Assembly: GCA_963824105.1 (NCBI GenBank)
Contig: CAWGNN010000010.1
Location: 353,799 to 417,798 of the forward strand
DNA from: CAWDVB01 sp963824105
GTDB lineage: Bacteria > Actinomycetota > Actinomycetes > Propionibacteriales > Nocardioidaceae
DNA: 64,000 nt
Direction of reading: 5' to 3'
The position numbers and the translations under genes are program-made. This document shows, in pieces, positions 33,952 to 43,040 of the stretch (the stretch's first letter is position 1; each line of letters opens with the position of its first letter). The notes under the pieces are model-generated. The model did no database searches. It worked only from the letters and a program-made list of their open reading frames with translations, and had not been told where the DNA came from.

Positions 33952-34028
33952 GGCAGCAAGGTAGCGCGTCGGCTCCCGGTTCTGGTTCACAACGCACGCG
34001 AGTCCTGGGCATTAGGGCCAGGAACGGC

Positions 34029-34064
34029 AAGACCCGCGCGGCATCGGAGTGCCACGCGGGTCTT
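34029..34064 (-). terminator. hairpin downstream of tRNA-His
   Basis: Fifteen-base arms starting AAGACCCGCG pair with one G-T wobble across 6 nt, beginning 6 bp beyond the tRNA 3' end. Confidence 0.7.
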
Positions 34065-34070
34065 TGTTGG

Positions 34071-34144
34071 GGTGAGCGACGGGACTTGAACCCGCGACCA
34101 CCTGGACCACAACCAGGAGCTCTACCAGCTGAGCTACGCCCACC
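34071..34144 (-). tRNA. tRNA-His (anticodon GTG)
   Basis: Anticodon stem CCTGG/CCAGG around TTGTGGT; acceptor GTGGGCG pairs with CGCTCAC. The extra base at position -1 is G (34144) opposite discriminator C (34071), the identity pair of histidine tRNA. Confidence 0.95.
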
Positions 34145-34189
34145 ATGCTTCGGGCGCTGCCGCCACGAGCACAGCGATTGTAGCGGCTG

Positions 34190-34840
34190 CTACGCGGTGG
34201 TTTCGCCTGCCTCTGGGGACAGCGCTCCGTGGTGGGCCTCGGCGAGCGATCGGGCCTTCGCCGAGTCCGGACCGGGCTGCGGGACGAAGATCGCCTCCCG
34301 GTAGTAGCGCAGCTCCTCGATGCTCTCGCGAATGTCGGCCAGAGCGCGGTGGTTGCCGTTCTTGCTCGGCGCGGCGTAGTAGGCGCGGGGGTACCAGCGC
34401 CGGGCCAGCTCCTTGATCGAGGAGACGTCGACGATCCGGTAGTGGAGGAACTCGTCCAACCGCGGCATGTCGCGGCTGATGAAGATCCGGTCAGTGCCCA
34501 CCGAGTTGCCAGCCAGAGGGGGCCTCGATCCAGGCGGGCAGTGCGCCTGAAGGTAGGCAAGGACGGCGTCCTCGGCCTCTTCCAGGGTCACCCCCTGCTC
34601 CAGCTCGTCGAGGAGACCCGATGAGGTATGCATGTCCCGGACGAAGGGAACCATCTGCTCGATGGCCTCCGGCGGCGGAGCGATGATCACGTCGATCCCG
34701 TCTCCAAGCACGTTCAGCTCGGTGTCGGTCACCAGTGCGGCGACCTCGATGAGTGCGTCCTCCTCAGAGTCCAACCCGGTCATCTCACAGTCGATCCAGA
34801 CCAGGACGCCGTTGGCCTTGCCATGTGTCTTGTCGCTCAC
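34190..34840 (-). CDS. orn: oligoribonuclease
   Basis: 216 residues. A DEDDh exonuclease that degrades 2-5 nt RNA, including pGpG and the linear products of c-di-GMP turnover, to mononucleotides. The motifs are WIDCEMTGLD (ExoI), the SRDMPRLDEFLHYRIVDVSSIKEL region (ExoII) and HRALADIRESI (ExoIII, catalytic His and Asp). The GTG start follows GAGGGTGA. The C terminus is about 30 residues longer than in E. coli, with AEAHHGALSPEAG. Confidence 0.95.
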   Translation of the reverse strand: MSDKTHGKANGVLVWIDCEMTGLDSEEDALIEVAALVTDTELNVLGDGIDVIIAPPPEAIEQMVPFVRDMHTSSGLLDELEQGVTLEEAEDAVLAYLQAHCPPGSRPPLAGNSVGTDRIFISRDMPRLDEFLHYRIVDVSSIKELARRWYPRAYYAAPSKNGNHRALADIRESIEELRYYREAIFVPQPGPDSAKARSLAEAHHGALSPEAGETTA

Positions 34841-34911
34841 TGTTCACCCTCTTCGCCAGCCACAGGGGCACCCTACCGAGCCCTTCGGGTCCACCCCGTA
34901 GAGTCATCGGC

Positions 34912-35412
34912 ATGCGCTGGTACGGATGGCTCACCCGGCTGTTCGCCTTGGGGTGGTTCGGGTTCTTGGCCCGGATGGTCGTGGGCATCGTCTGGGTCTG
35001 GGCGGCCCTGGCCAAGCTCCCCGATCCGGCTGGGTCGGTGCGTGCCGTTCGTGCCTACGACCTGCTTCCCGAGGCGATCGTCCCCACCATCGGCCACGGG
35101 TTGCCGATGGTGGAGGTCCTCGTCGGGGCCATCCTCGTCCTGGGGATCTTCACCCGGCCCACCTCCGTGGTCTCGTCGCTGATGTTCGTGGCCTTCGTGA
35201 TCGGCATCGCGTCGGCGTGGGCCCGTGGGCTTCAGATCGACTGCGGCTGTTTCGGCGGCGGAGGGTTCGACGCGAGCGCTACCTCGAAATATCCGTGGGA
35301 GATCGCCCGCGACGGCGGTCTGCTACTGCTCTCCCTTTATCTTGTATGGCGCCCCCGCACACCGCTGTCGGTCGACAACCTGCTCGCCCGCCTGTCCCAG
35401 AAGGAGTCGTGA
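34912..35412 (+). CDS. MauE/DoxX-like redox-associated membrane protein
   Basis: 166 residues with about four transmembrane helices (residues about 14-35, 57-77, 83-103 and 132-150). The loop after helix 3 has DCGCFGGGGF, a cysteine pair suited to thiol exchange, as in MauE/DoxX proteins. TAGAGT at -13 to -8 suggests a leaderless mRNA. The stop overlaps the ATG of the DsbA-like gene (TGATG), so it probably passes electrons or oxidising power across the membrane to that partner. Confidence 0.85.
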   Translation: MRWYGWLTRLFALGWFGFLARMVVGIVWVWAALAKLPDPAGSVRAVRAYDLLPEAIVPTIGHGLPMVEVLVGAILVLGIFTRPTSVVSSLMFVAFVIGIASAWARGLQIDCGCFGGGGFDASATSKYPWEIARDGGLLLLSLYLVWRPRTPLSVDNLLARLSQKES

Positions 35413-36140
35413 TGGCGAAGAAGTCGTCCACGAGGACCTCGTCGGTTCGCAAGAAGAAGACTGCCGCCAGCACCTACTACATCTCGATCGGCGTCGGGAT
35501 CGTGCTGATCGCGATGGTCTTCTCCGTCGGCTACGCCATCCTCAGCGCCAAGGACACCTCAGGCAAGGTGGGCGCCATCCCGCAGAACACGACCAACAGC
35601 TATGGCTGGGCGGTCGGTGACCCCAACGCCAAGGCGAAGGTCGTCATCTACGAGGACTTCCAGTGCCCCTACTGCGACGAGTTCGAGACGGCGGGCCGCG
35701 ACCAGCTCCGGCAGGCGGCAGCCGACGGCAAGGCCTACATCGTCTACTACCCGATCGCCTTCTTGGACCAGTCCTCGACGACCAACTACTCCACGCGCGC
35801 GCTCAACGCGTTCGGAGTGGTGCTGGACTCGGCAGGAGTTCAGGTCGCCGACAAGTTCCACGATCTGCTCTACCAGAACCAGCCGGCTGAGGGATCGGCC
35901 GGGCTCTCCGACGACCAGCTGATCAACTACGCGGTCCAGGCCGGGGCCGACAAGTTGACGGTGACCAACCGGATCCGCAGCCAGGTCTTCCTCCAGTGGA
36001 CGATCAACGCGACGAACGCCGCGTCCCAGAACCAGATCACCGGGACGCCGACAGTGCTGGTGAACGGGGTCAAGATCGACGGCAAGGCGATGGCTGACTT
36101 CGTCACCAACACGATGGCCGCCGTCAACGCGGCCCAGTGA
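35412..36140 (+). CDS. membrane-anchored DsbA-family thiol oxidoreductase
   Basis: 242 residues. A Lys/Arg-rich N terminus and a single transmembrane helix (about 22-44, YYISIGVGIVLIAMVFSVGYAIL) anchor an extracytoplasmic DsbA-like domain. Active site C85-P-Y-C88 lies in YEDFQCPYCDEFE; the cis-proline is in ITGTPTVLVNG. It forms or repairs disulfides in exported proteins and is co-translated with the MauE-like protein. AAGGAG precedes the ATG by about 6 nt. Confidence 0.92.
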   Translation: MAKKSSTRTSSVRKKKTAASTYYISIGVGIVLIAMVFSVGYAILSAKDTSGKVGAIPQNTTNSYGWAVGDPNAKAKVVIYEDFQCPYCDEFETAGRDQLRQAAADGKAYIVYYPIAFLDQSSTTNYSTRALNAFGVVLDSAGVQVADKFHDLLYQNQPAEGSAGLSDDQLINYAVQAGADKLTVTNRIRSQVFLQWTINATNAASQNQITGTPTVLVNGVKIDGKAMADFVTNTMAAVNAAQ

Positions 36141-37171
36141 CGGCTGCGCTGGAAGAGTTCATTGCCGGGCTGCCCAAGGCGGAGTTGCACGTCCACCACG
36201 TCGGCTCGGCCTCGCTGGGAACCGTGGCACGGCTTGCCGAGCGGCACCCCGGCACGGTGCCGGCGGACCCGGAGGAGCTGCGCGAGTTCTACAGGTTCAC
36301 CGACTTCGCGCACTTCATCGATGTCTACCTGGCCGTCGTCGACCTGATCCGTGAGCCCGAGGACGTTCGGATCCTCACCTACGAGATCGCCGCCGACCTG
36401 GCCGGGCAGAACGTCCGGTACGCCGAGCTGACGTGCACGCCGTTCACGGCCGTGCGGGCCGGGGTCCCGATCGAGGCGTACGTCGATGCCATCGAGGACG
36501 CGCGCATCACCGCCGAGCGTGACCTCGGTGTCGTACTGCGCTGGATCTTCGACATTCCCGGCGAGGCCGGGATGGAGGCGGCCGACGCCACCCTTGCGGC
36601 CGCGCTCGAGCACGGCCCCGACGCTCTCATCGGCTTCGGGCTGGGGGGACCTGAGATCGGGGTGCCTCGCCCGCAGTTCAAGGAGCACTTCGACCGGGCC
36701 CGGGCCCACGGACTGCGCAGCGTCCCCCACGCCGGAGAGACGACGGGGCCGCAGACCATTTGGGACTCGCTGCAACTCCTCGGAGCCGAGCGCATCGGTC
36801 ACGGCACCAGCGCTGTGCAGGACCCGGTGCTGGTGCGTCATCTCGCGGAGGTAGGCATTCCCCTCGAGGTGTGTCTCACGTCGAACGTCGCCACCGGTGC
36901 GGTGGAGCGACTTGAGGACCACCCGCTGCGTCAGCTGGTTGAGGCAGGGGTCCGGGTATCCATCAACAGTGACGACCCTCCGATGTTCGGGACCACCCTC
37001 AATCGCGAGTATGCGATCGCGGCGCGGCTGCTCGACCTCGACGTCTTCGGGGTTGCGGATCTGGCCCGCGACGCGGTGCGCGCGAGCTTCCTCGACGGCG
37101 ACTCGAAGCGGCTTATCGACCAGGAGATCAGCGAGTACACCTCAGGCTTCCTGGGCCGGCCCTCCGCCTGA
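36137..37171 (+). CDS. adenosine-deaminase-family amidohydrolase
   Basis: 344 residues, zinc TIM barrel. Ligand and catalytic motifs are all there: AELHVHHVGS (residues 16-25), VPHAGE with the catalytic Glu, RIGHGTS, and SINSDDPPMF with the zinc Asp. True adenosine deaminases read HxHLDG at the first motif; here it is HVHHVG, so the acidic residue that contacts the ribose is missing. Some actinobacterial members of this family deaminate 6-aminodeoxyfutalosine (menaquinone path), which is a live alternative. The GTG start overlaps the DsbA-like stop. Confidence 0.82.
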   Translation: MTAALEEFIAGLPKAELHVHHVGSASLGTVARLAERHPGTVPADPEELREFYRFTDFAHFIDVYLAVVDLIREPEDVRILTYEIAADLAGQNVRYAELTCTPFTAVRAGVPIEAYVDAIEDARITAERDLGVVLRWIFDIPGEAGMEAADATLAAALEHGPDALIGFGLGGPEIGVPRPQFKEHFDRARAHGLRSVPHAGETTGPQTIWDSLQLLGAERIGHGTSAVQDPVLVRHLAEVGIPLEVCLTSNVATGAVERLEDHPLRQLVEAGVRVSINSDDPPMFGTTLNREYAIAARLLDLDVFGVADLARDAVRASFLDGDSKRLIDQEISEYTSGFLGRPSA

Positions 37172-37274
37172 GCCGAGAATCGGCCGAAGTCGGTCACCTT
37201 CACCTGTCGTCCGGCGCTGCCGTACGTCGTCCATGACCGGCGTGCGCTCTGCCTATCTCAGTGGCGGACGGGAG

Positions 37275-37348
37275 CGCCCCCGGCAGGACTCGAACCTGCG
37301 ACCAACGGATTAGAAGTCCGACGCTCTATCCAGCTGAGCTACGGGGGC
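37275..37348 (-). tRNA. tRNA-Arg (anticodon TCT)
   Basis: 74 nt: acceptor GCCCCCG/CGGGGGC, D arm GCTC/GAGC, anticodon loop CTTCTAA, T arm GCAGG-TTCGAGT-CCTGC, discriminator G. The outermost anticodon-stem pair is T-T. Confidence 0.95.
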
Positions 37349-37380
37349 TCGCGGCGTACACCCTAGACCGCGACCCGCCA

Positions 37381-37446
37381 CAAGCGACGGGTCAGTGGGC
37401 CACAGGCGACGGGTCAGTGGGCCACAAGCGACGGGTCAGCGGGAGG
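37381..37446. repeat. three 22-bp tandem repeats
   Basis: Unit CAAGCGACGGGTCAGTGGGC plus CA, at 37381, 37403 and 37425; the third diverges at its end. The array ends at the pepP stop region on the minus strand. No hairpin-forming core is seen. Confidence 0.85.
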
Positions 37447-37447
37447 G

Positions 37448-38854
37448 TCAGCCTCTGAGGGAGGCCATCCACTCCTCGACGGCGTCGGGGTCGCGGGGGA
37501 GTGACTCCGACAGGTTCTGCCGTCCGTCGGCGGTTACCAGGATGTCGTCCTCGATCCTGATGCCGATGCCGCGCAGCTCCTCGGGGACCAGCAGGTCGTC
37601 CTCCTGGAAGTACAGGCCCGGCTCCACGGTGAGCACCATGCCCTCCTCGAGGGTTCCCTTGGCGTAGTTGTCGGGGCGGGACTGGGCACAGTCGTGCACG
37701 TCCATGCCGAGCATGTGGCTGGTCCCGTGCAGCGTCCAGCGGGCGTAGACCTTGCTGTCGGGGGAGAGCGCCTCTTCGGCGGAGACCGGCAACAGGCCGA
37801 GGTCGGCCAGGCCGTGGGCCAGGACCTCCATCGCGGCGTTGTGCGGGTCGGTGAAGGCCGCCCCAGGGCGGACCTTCTCGAATCCGGCCTGTTGGGCATT
37901 GAGCACCAGTTGGTAGAGATCGCGTTGCAGCGGGCTGTAGCGACCGCTGATCGGGAGCGTCCGGGTCACGTCGGCGGTGTAGAGGCTGGTCGCCTCGACT
38001 CCCATGTCGAGCAGCACCAGCTCTCCGGGCTGGATCTCACCGGTGTTGTCGATCCAGTGGAGCGTCGTGGCGTGCCGACCCCCGCCGACGATGCTGTCGT
38101 AGCCGATGTCGTTGCCCATCGAGCGGGCGCGACGGAAGAACGTGCCCTCGATCCACCGTTCTCCGTAGCGGATCGCGTTGTCCCAGTCGCGTACGGCGTC
38201 TTCGAAACCCAGCGTGGTGATCGCGCACGCTTCGGCCAGTTGACCGAGCTCCCACTCGTCCTTGACCAGGCGCAACTCGGACAGCACCTGGGCGAACTCG
38301 GTGTCGCGGCCCTCGTCGGCGACGACGGCCTGGTCGATCCTCGTGTCGACCCCGCGCAGGACCCGCGTCTTGCCGGTCTTGGCGAGGTCCTCCCCGAGTG
38401 AGTCGATGTGGCGACAGGGGATCCCGAGCGAGTCCTCGATCTCCTTGAGGGACGGGCGGCGGCCCGTCCACAGCTCCCCGTAGACCCGGTCGCGGAAGAA
38501 CTCGTCGGTGTCCCGAGAAGAGCGAGGGCGGGCATAGAGGACTGCCTCGCCGTCCTCGATGACCAGTACGGCGTCGCTGGTCTGGTTCCCGGTGAGGTAG
38601 GTGTGGGCGGTCTCGGGGCGGAACCGGTACTCGGTGTCGTTGGCGCGGGGTTTGAAGGTGCCCGCCGGGATCACCAGGCGCTCGCCGGAGAACTGCTCGG
38701 CCAGGCGGGCACGGCGCGCGCTCGCCCACTCCGTGACGGGGTGTCGGGGCAGGTTCAGCTCGCGGTCGCCCCAGCCGGTCCGCATGAAGGCGGCGTACGC
38801 CTCAGGGACCCCCGGGTCGTGCTGCTGGGTCCGGTTCTCGGTGTTCTCGCTCAC
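37448..38854 (-). CDS. pepP: Xaa-Pro aminopeptidase (aminopeptidase P)
   Basis: 468 residues, pita-bread metallopeptidase that removes N-terminal residues before proline. Metal ligands are visible in order: Asp in LLDMGVE, Asp in TADVTRT, His in GTSHMLGMDVHD, Glu in TVEPGLYF and Glu in IRIEDDILVT. The N-terminal creatinase-like domain holds RFRPETAHTYLTGNQTSDAVLVI. The GTG start has TAGAGT at -12 to -7 (leaderless). It lies back to back with the dynamin-like genes. Confidence 0.95.
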   Translation of the reverse strand: MSENTENRTQQHDPGVPEAYAAFMRTGWGDRELNLPRHPVTEWASARRARLAEQFSGERLVIPAGTFKPRANDTEYRFRPETAHTYLTGNQTSDAVLVIEDGEAVLYARPRSSRDTDEFFRDRVYGELWTGRRPSLKEIEDSLGIPCRHIDSLGEDLAKTGKTRVLRGVDTRIDQAVVADEGRDTEFAQVLSELRLVKDEWELGQLAEACAITTLGFEDAVRDWDNAIRYGERWIEGTFFRRARSMGNDIGYDSIVGGGRHATTLHWIDNTGEIQPGELVLLDMGVEATSLYTADVTRTLPISGRYSPLQRDLYQLVLNAQQAGFEKVRPGAAFTDPHNAAMEVLAHGLADLGLLPVSAEEALSPDSKVYARWTLHGTSHMLGMDVHDCAQSRPDNYAKGTLEEGMVLTVEPGLYFQEDDLLVPEELRGIGIRIEDDILVTADGRQNLSESLPRDPDAVEEWMASLRG

Positions 38855-39049
38855 GCCGCCACTCTACGCGTCAGGCGGCGCTCCTTCCGGCCCTGGCGGG
38901 GCTCCGGGGAGGGTCCCATCCTTCGCGCCAGTCGCACAGTTTGCGAGCGGCGCCACACTCTGGTTCCGTATCCTCATCTCAGTGATGCAGAAGTCGCCGT
39001 TCCCCGTCCAGGCGGGGGCGGAGCTCAAAGTGAAGCGGAGGGCCGGGTG

Positions 39050-40789
39050 GTGACGTCGCTCGCTGGCTCCAAGCTCACCGGGCCTACCGCCGACATGATC
39101 ACCGGCATCACTCAGTTGAGAGAGGCCCTGGGGCTGGTACGACTGCCGTTCGCCTCGGAGGCGCGGGAAGAGGACCGGGATCTGCTGGTTGCGGTCACCG
39201 ACCAGATCGACGACTACATCCTGCCGAGGCTGATGGAGTCCGCGGCCCCCGTTCTGGCGGTCGTGGGCGGCTCGACCGGGGCGGGCAAGTCCACCTTGGT
39301 CAACTCCATCATTGGCACCCAGGTGACCGAGCCCGGTGTGCTGCGGCCCACCACCCGAGCGCCCGTCCTGGTGCACCACCCGGCTGATGCGCCCTGGTTC
39401 GAGGAGGCCAAGCTTCTGCCGGCGCTTGAGCGATCGACCACCACCTCCGGGGATCCCGGCAAGCTCCACCTTGTCTCCTCCGACGTGCTCCACCCGGGTC
39501 TGGCCCTGCTCGACGCGCCTGACTTTGACTCCGTCGACGCCCAGAACCGGGCGATCGCCGCGCAGCTGATGGCGGCCGCCGACCTGTGGATCTTCGTCAC
39601 CACCTCGGCCAGGTACTCAGACCAGATCCCCTGGGACTACCTCAAGCGGGCCGCTGAACGCAGCCTGTCGGTTGCCGTCGTCTTGGACCGGACCGCTCCT
39701 CACGCGGTCGCCGAGGTGCGCACGCATCTTGCCCGCACGCTCACCAGCCGGGGGCTGCGGGACTCTCCCCTGTTCACGATCCCGGAAGTTCGACTCGGGC
39801 CGGACGGCTTGCTGCCCCGGGAGGTAGTCGCCGACATCATCGGCTGGCTGCGCGACTTCGCCGGAAACGCCTATCTGCGGCAAGACATCGTCGACAAGGC
39901 GCTGCAGGGCGCGATCCGTCAGCTGGCGCAGCACAGCCACGCCCTGGCTGACGAGGTGGGCCTCCAGATCGACCGCGCTCACACGCTCGCCGAGTCGATC
40001 ACCGAGACGTTCGCCGAGAGCGGCAGGGTCGTGGGTCAGCGACTCGTCCGCGGAGAGCTCCTGCGTGGAGAGCTCCTGGCCCGGTGGGATGCCCTGATCA
40101 ACAGCGGAGACCTGACCGCGCCCCTCATGTCGCGATGGGCCCGGTTCCGGATCCGTCTTGGCGGGGGCTCGTCGGCAACGCGTTCCAGGCACGCTGAGGT
40201 GACGATCGATGCCCTGGACGAGGGTATGCGCCTGATCCTCCTCGACGAGGCCGAGATGACCCGGATGCGGCTCAGCGACGTGATCCTCGCATCGGGGCTG
40301 GTCGAGCGCGACATCGCCGACGAGGCCGGGGTGATCTCCTCCGGGTTCGGCGAGGCAACTGCCCGGATGGTCGCGGCGTGGCAGGAGCGACTCGAGGATC
40401 GGGTCGCTGAGCTGGTCGCCACCAGCTCCGTTCGCCGAGTTCCGATCTCTGACGTCCCGGGGCTCGCGGTGGCCGTGGCGGTGTGCGCCGCCACATCCGA
40501 CCGTGACGAGGTCGGCCCGGACCCGAACGCTGCCGAGGCCAACGAGGCGGCCTGGCGGCTGCTCGTCGCCGTATTCGGTGTCGACACAGCCCGGTTGCTG
40601 ACCCTCGAGGTGGCCGACTGGATGCTGGACCTGGGCGTGAGCACGTTCGCCCTCGAGGCTCGACGGGCCGAGGCCGAGGTGGTTCGACTCGGCCTCGACG
40701 TCGAGGTCGTGGAGCGGGTGCGGGAAGCGGCTCGACGGATCGACGACCTGCGCTTCGCAGCGCAGATCTCCGAGGAGGCGGGCTGGTGA
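39050..40789 (+). CDS. dynamin-like GTPase (DynA/DynB type), first of a pair
   Basis: 579 residues. The GTPase domain has P-loop GGSTGAGKST (about 72-81), switch Thr in RPTTRAPV and G3 LLDAPDFDS; the canonical G4 NKxD is replaced by the region VVLDRT. The remainder is helical, as in bacterial dynamin-like proteins, without a clear transmembrane helix. In Streptomyces two adjacent dynamins, DynA and DynB, act together on membrane fission at sporulation septa. GGAGGG lies 7 nt before GTG 39050; GTG 39047 is equally in frame. The stop overlaps the second GTPase. Confidence 0.82.
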   Translation: MTSLAGSKLTGPTADMITGITQLREALGLVRLPFASEAREEDRDLLVAVTDQIDDYILPRLMESAAPVLAVVGGSTGAGKSTLVNSIIGTQVTEPGVLRPTTRAPVLVHHPADAPWFEEAKLLPALERSTTTSGDPGKLHLVSSDVLHPGLALLDAPDFDSVDAQNRAIAAQLMAAADLWIFVTTSARYSDQIPWDYLKRAAERSLSVAVVLDRTAPHAVAEVRTHLARTLTSRGLRDSPLFTIPEVRLGPDGLLPREVVADIIGWLRDFAGNAYLRQDIVDKALQGAIRQLAQHSHALADEVGLQIDRAHTLAESITETFAESGRVVGQRLVRGELLRGELLARWDALINSGDLTAPLMSRWARFRIRLGGGSSATRSRHAEVTIDALDEGMRLILLDEAEMTRMRLSDVILASGLVERDIADEAGVISSGFGEATARMVAAWQERLEDRVAELVATSSVRRVPISDVPGLAVAVAVCAATSDRDEVGPDPNAAEANEAAWRLLVAVFGVDTARLLTLEVADWMLDLGVSTFALEARRAEAEVVRLGLDVEVVERVREAARRIDDLRFAAQISEEAGW

Positions 40790-42372
40790 CTGAGCAGGTT
40801 CCGGAGGCCTCCGGGGTCAAGCGTCGGGCCGAGCTGCTCGCCGAGGTCGTCGACCTGACGCGCGGGCGGGTCGAGGAGTCGCTGACCAAGGAGGCCGAGG
40901 ACTGGCTGGGCGCGTCCGCCGGCCGGATCACGCTCGGCACCGATCACACCGTCGTGGCTCTCGCCGGCGCCACCGGCTCGGGCAAGTCGTCGACCTACAA
41001 CCGTCTCGCCGGGCTCGAGCTGGCCGCGGTCGGGGTACGACGCCCCACCACGTCGTGGGCGCTGGCCTGCATCTGGGGGAACCGGCCCGCCGAAGAGGTG
41101 CTGGCCTGGCTGGAGATCCCGCCGCGTCACCGGGTCATGCGGGGAGGCTCCCTGGCGGGGCTGCCCAGCGACAACGAGTTCGACGGACTGATCCTCCTGG
41201 ATCTTCCCGACCACGACTCGACCGAGGTCGCCCACCACGTGGAGATGGCGCGCCTGGTCGCTGCTGCCGACATCATCGTCTGGGTCGTGGACCCTCAGAA
41301 GTACGCCGACACCGCCCTCCACGATGGCCATCTGCGCCCGCTGGCCGACCACCAGGACATCATGATCGTCTGCCTCAACCACATCGACGAGGTGGCCGAC
41401 GACCGGCGCGATGCGCTGATCGCCGATCTGCGCCACCTCCTGGAGGAGGACGGGATGCCCGATGTGCCAGTGCTGGCCACGTCGGCATCACGCGGTGACG
41501 GCATCGCCGAGCTGAGGGCAATGATCAGGGAGCGGGTGGCGGCCAAGCGCGCGGCCGCCGACAAGGTCAACGCCGACATCACCAGCATCGCGCTGCGCAT
41601 CCAGGAGCAGAACGGTGCCACCACTCCAGGCGACATCGCCCGCGCGAGCCTGGATCGTCTGGCTGGTGCGCTCGAGGAGTCAGCCGGAGCTGCGGTCCTG
41701 GTCCGGGCTATCAACCTGTCCCGGCGCCACCACACGGGTTGGCGCGTCGGGTGGCCGCTGGTGAGCTGGGTCGGCCGACTCCTGCCGGACCCGAACATCC
41801 GTGCTGGGGCGGGGACGCGCAAGGAGCCTCGCCCGGTGCCCGTCGAGCGGGCGCGGGTCGACGCCGCGATCCGTCGCACGTCGGACGAGATCGGTTCCCG
41901 GCTTCCGGCCTCCTGGGCACGCGAGGTCCGGCGGATCTCGGAAGACGCGATGCCCAGAGTCAGCGACGACCTGGACAAGGCGCTCGCCGCCCAGCACTTC
42001 GGCACCGAGCGGGTGGGCCTGGGTTGGCGCCTGATCCAGTCGCTGCAGATGTTGCTGCTCCTCGGCGTGCTTGCGGGCGGGGCCTGGTGGGGCGCCGCGG
42101 CTCTGGGCAAGGTCGCGGACACGCGGGTCATCGGACTCCCGTTCGGCGCGTTGATGGCAGCAGGAGCTGCGGCTCTGGGAATGCTGCTCGCCCTCGTCAT
42201 GGTGGCCGTCGTCCGGATCCGAGCCTCGCGTTTCGCCGATGCTTGTGGCCGCAGCTTCGCCGAGGTGGTCCAGTCCGTTGCCCGATCGCGGGTGATCGAG
42301 CCGATCGACGACACGGTCTCCACGTACCGGAGATCTCACGAGCTGCTGCTCACCGTCATCAAGCAGGCCTGA
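40786..42372 (+). CDS. membrane-anchored dynamin-like GTPase, second of a pair
   Basis: 528 residues. G1 GATGSGKSS (about 61-69), switch Thr in RRPTTSW, G3 LLDLPDHDS and G4 LNHIDE. A C-terminal pair of transmembrane helices (about 422-440 and 447-475) forms a hairpin in the membrane, followed by a short helical tail. The GTG start lies within the previous stop (GTGA), so the proteins are made together and probably work as a heteromer, as Streptomyces DynA/DynB do. In a non-sporulating organism the role would be division or membrane repair. Confidence 0.85.
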   Translation: MTEQVPEASGVKRRAELLAEVVDLTRGRVEESLTKEAEDWLGASAGRITLGTDHTVVALAGATGSGKSSTYNRLAGLELAAVGVRRPTTSWALACIWGNRPAEEVLAWLEIPPRHRVMRGGSLAGLPSDNEFDGLILLDLPDHDSTEVAHHVEMARLVAAADIIVWVVDPQKYADTALHDGHLRPLADHQDIMIVCLNHIDEVADDRRDALIADLRHLLEEDGMPDVPVLATSASRGDGIAELRAMIRERVAAKRAAADKVNADITSIALRIQEQNGATTPGDIARASLDRLAGALEESAGAAVLVRAINLSRRHHTGWRVGWPLVSWVGRLLPDPNIRAGAGTRKEPRPVPVERARVDAAIRRTSDEIGSRLPASWAREVRRISEDAMPRVSDDLDKALAAQHFGTERVGLGWRLIQSLQMLLLLGVLAGGAWWGAAALGKVADTRVIGLPFGALMAAGAAALGMLLALVMVAVVRIRASRFADACGRSFAEVVQSVARSRVIEPIDDTVSTYRRSHELLLTVIKQA

Positions 42373-42492
42373 TCTCGTCCCCAGGCCAGGCTCTCGACCG
42401 GGATCCGGCGCACGCTCACGGCCGGCTTCGAGTTCGTCCCTGGCAGCGCCGACGCTGAGTTCCGACTTCGTACCCGACGAGGAAGGATCGAC

Positions 42493-42993
42493 ATGAACGA
42501 CACCTACGTGACCCTGCAGGGATGGGTCGGCACCGATGTCAGCCTGCGGACCCCGAAGGGGATCAGCGTCGCCAGCATGCGGGTGGCGGTCACCCCCCGG
42601 ATCAAGCGGGAGGGTCAGTGGCGTGACGGCGAGACCACCTGGTACTCCGTGACCTGCTGGCGCGGCCTGGCCGAGAACGTCGTGGCCTCGGTGCACAAGG
42701 GCGATGCGGTGATCGTCCATGGCCGGCTTCGGACCGAGTCCTGGCAGCGCGCCGATGACCAACCGCCGCTGACGACCTTGACCGTCGAGGCGACGAGCGT
42801 GGGCCACGACCTGACCCGCGGGACCAGCGCCTTCCTCCGGGCCCAGCGCAGCGAACGGAGCGAGGCGGACCTGGAGCGGGAGGTCAACGAACTGATCCAC
42901 CAGGTGCCAGAGGACCTGGTGGATCTGGACAGCGACGGTAACCCGGTCGGGGCCTCCGGACGCGAGCCCTGGGGCTCGGGGGAGGCCGCCTGA
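42493..42993 (+). CDS. single-stranded DNA-binding protein (SSB-like)
   Basis: 166 residues. The OB fold covers about 1-110 with TYVTLQGWVGTDVSLRT, TTWYSVTCWRGLAENVVASVHKGDAVIVHGRL and LTVEATSVGHDL. The tail is acidic (EVNELIHQVPEDLVDLDSDG) but does not end in the DDDIPF peptide that recruits partners, so it is probably an accessory paralogue and not the replication SSB. GAGGAAGGA precedes the ATG by about 5 nt. The gene follows the dynamin pair after 120 bp. Confidence 0.88.
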   Translation: MNDTYVTLQGWVGTDVSLRTPKGISVASMRVAVTPRIKREGQWRDGETTWYSVTCWRGLAENVVASVHKGDAVIVHGRLRTESWQRADDQPPLTTLTVEATSVGHDLTRGTSAFLRAQRSERSEADLEREVNELIHQVPEDLVDLDSDGNPVGASGREPWGSGEAA

Positions 42994-43040
42994 GCACCGG
43001 TTTCGGTGACAGGCCCGGCCTCTCGTAGGCTTCGGCCATC

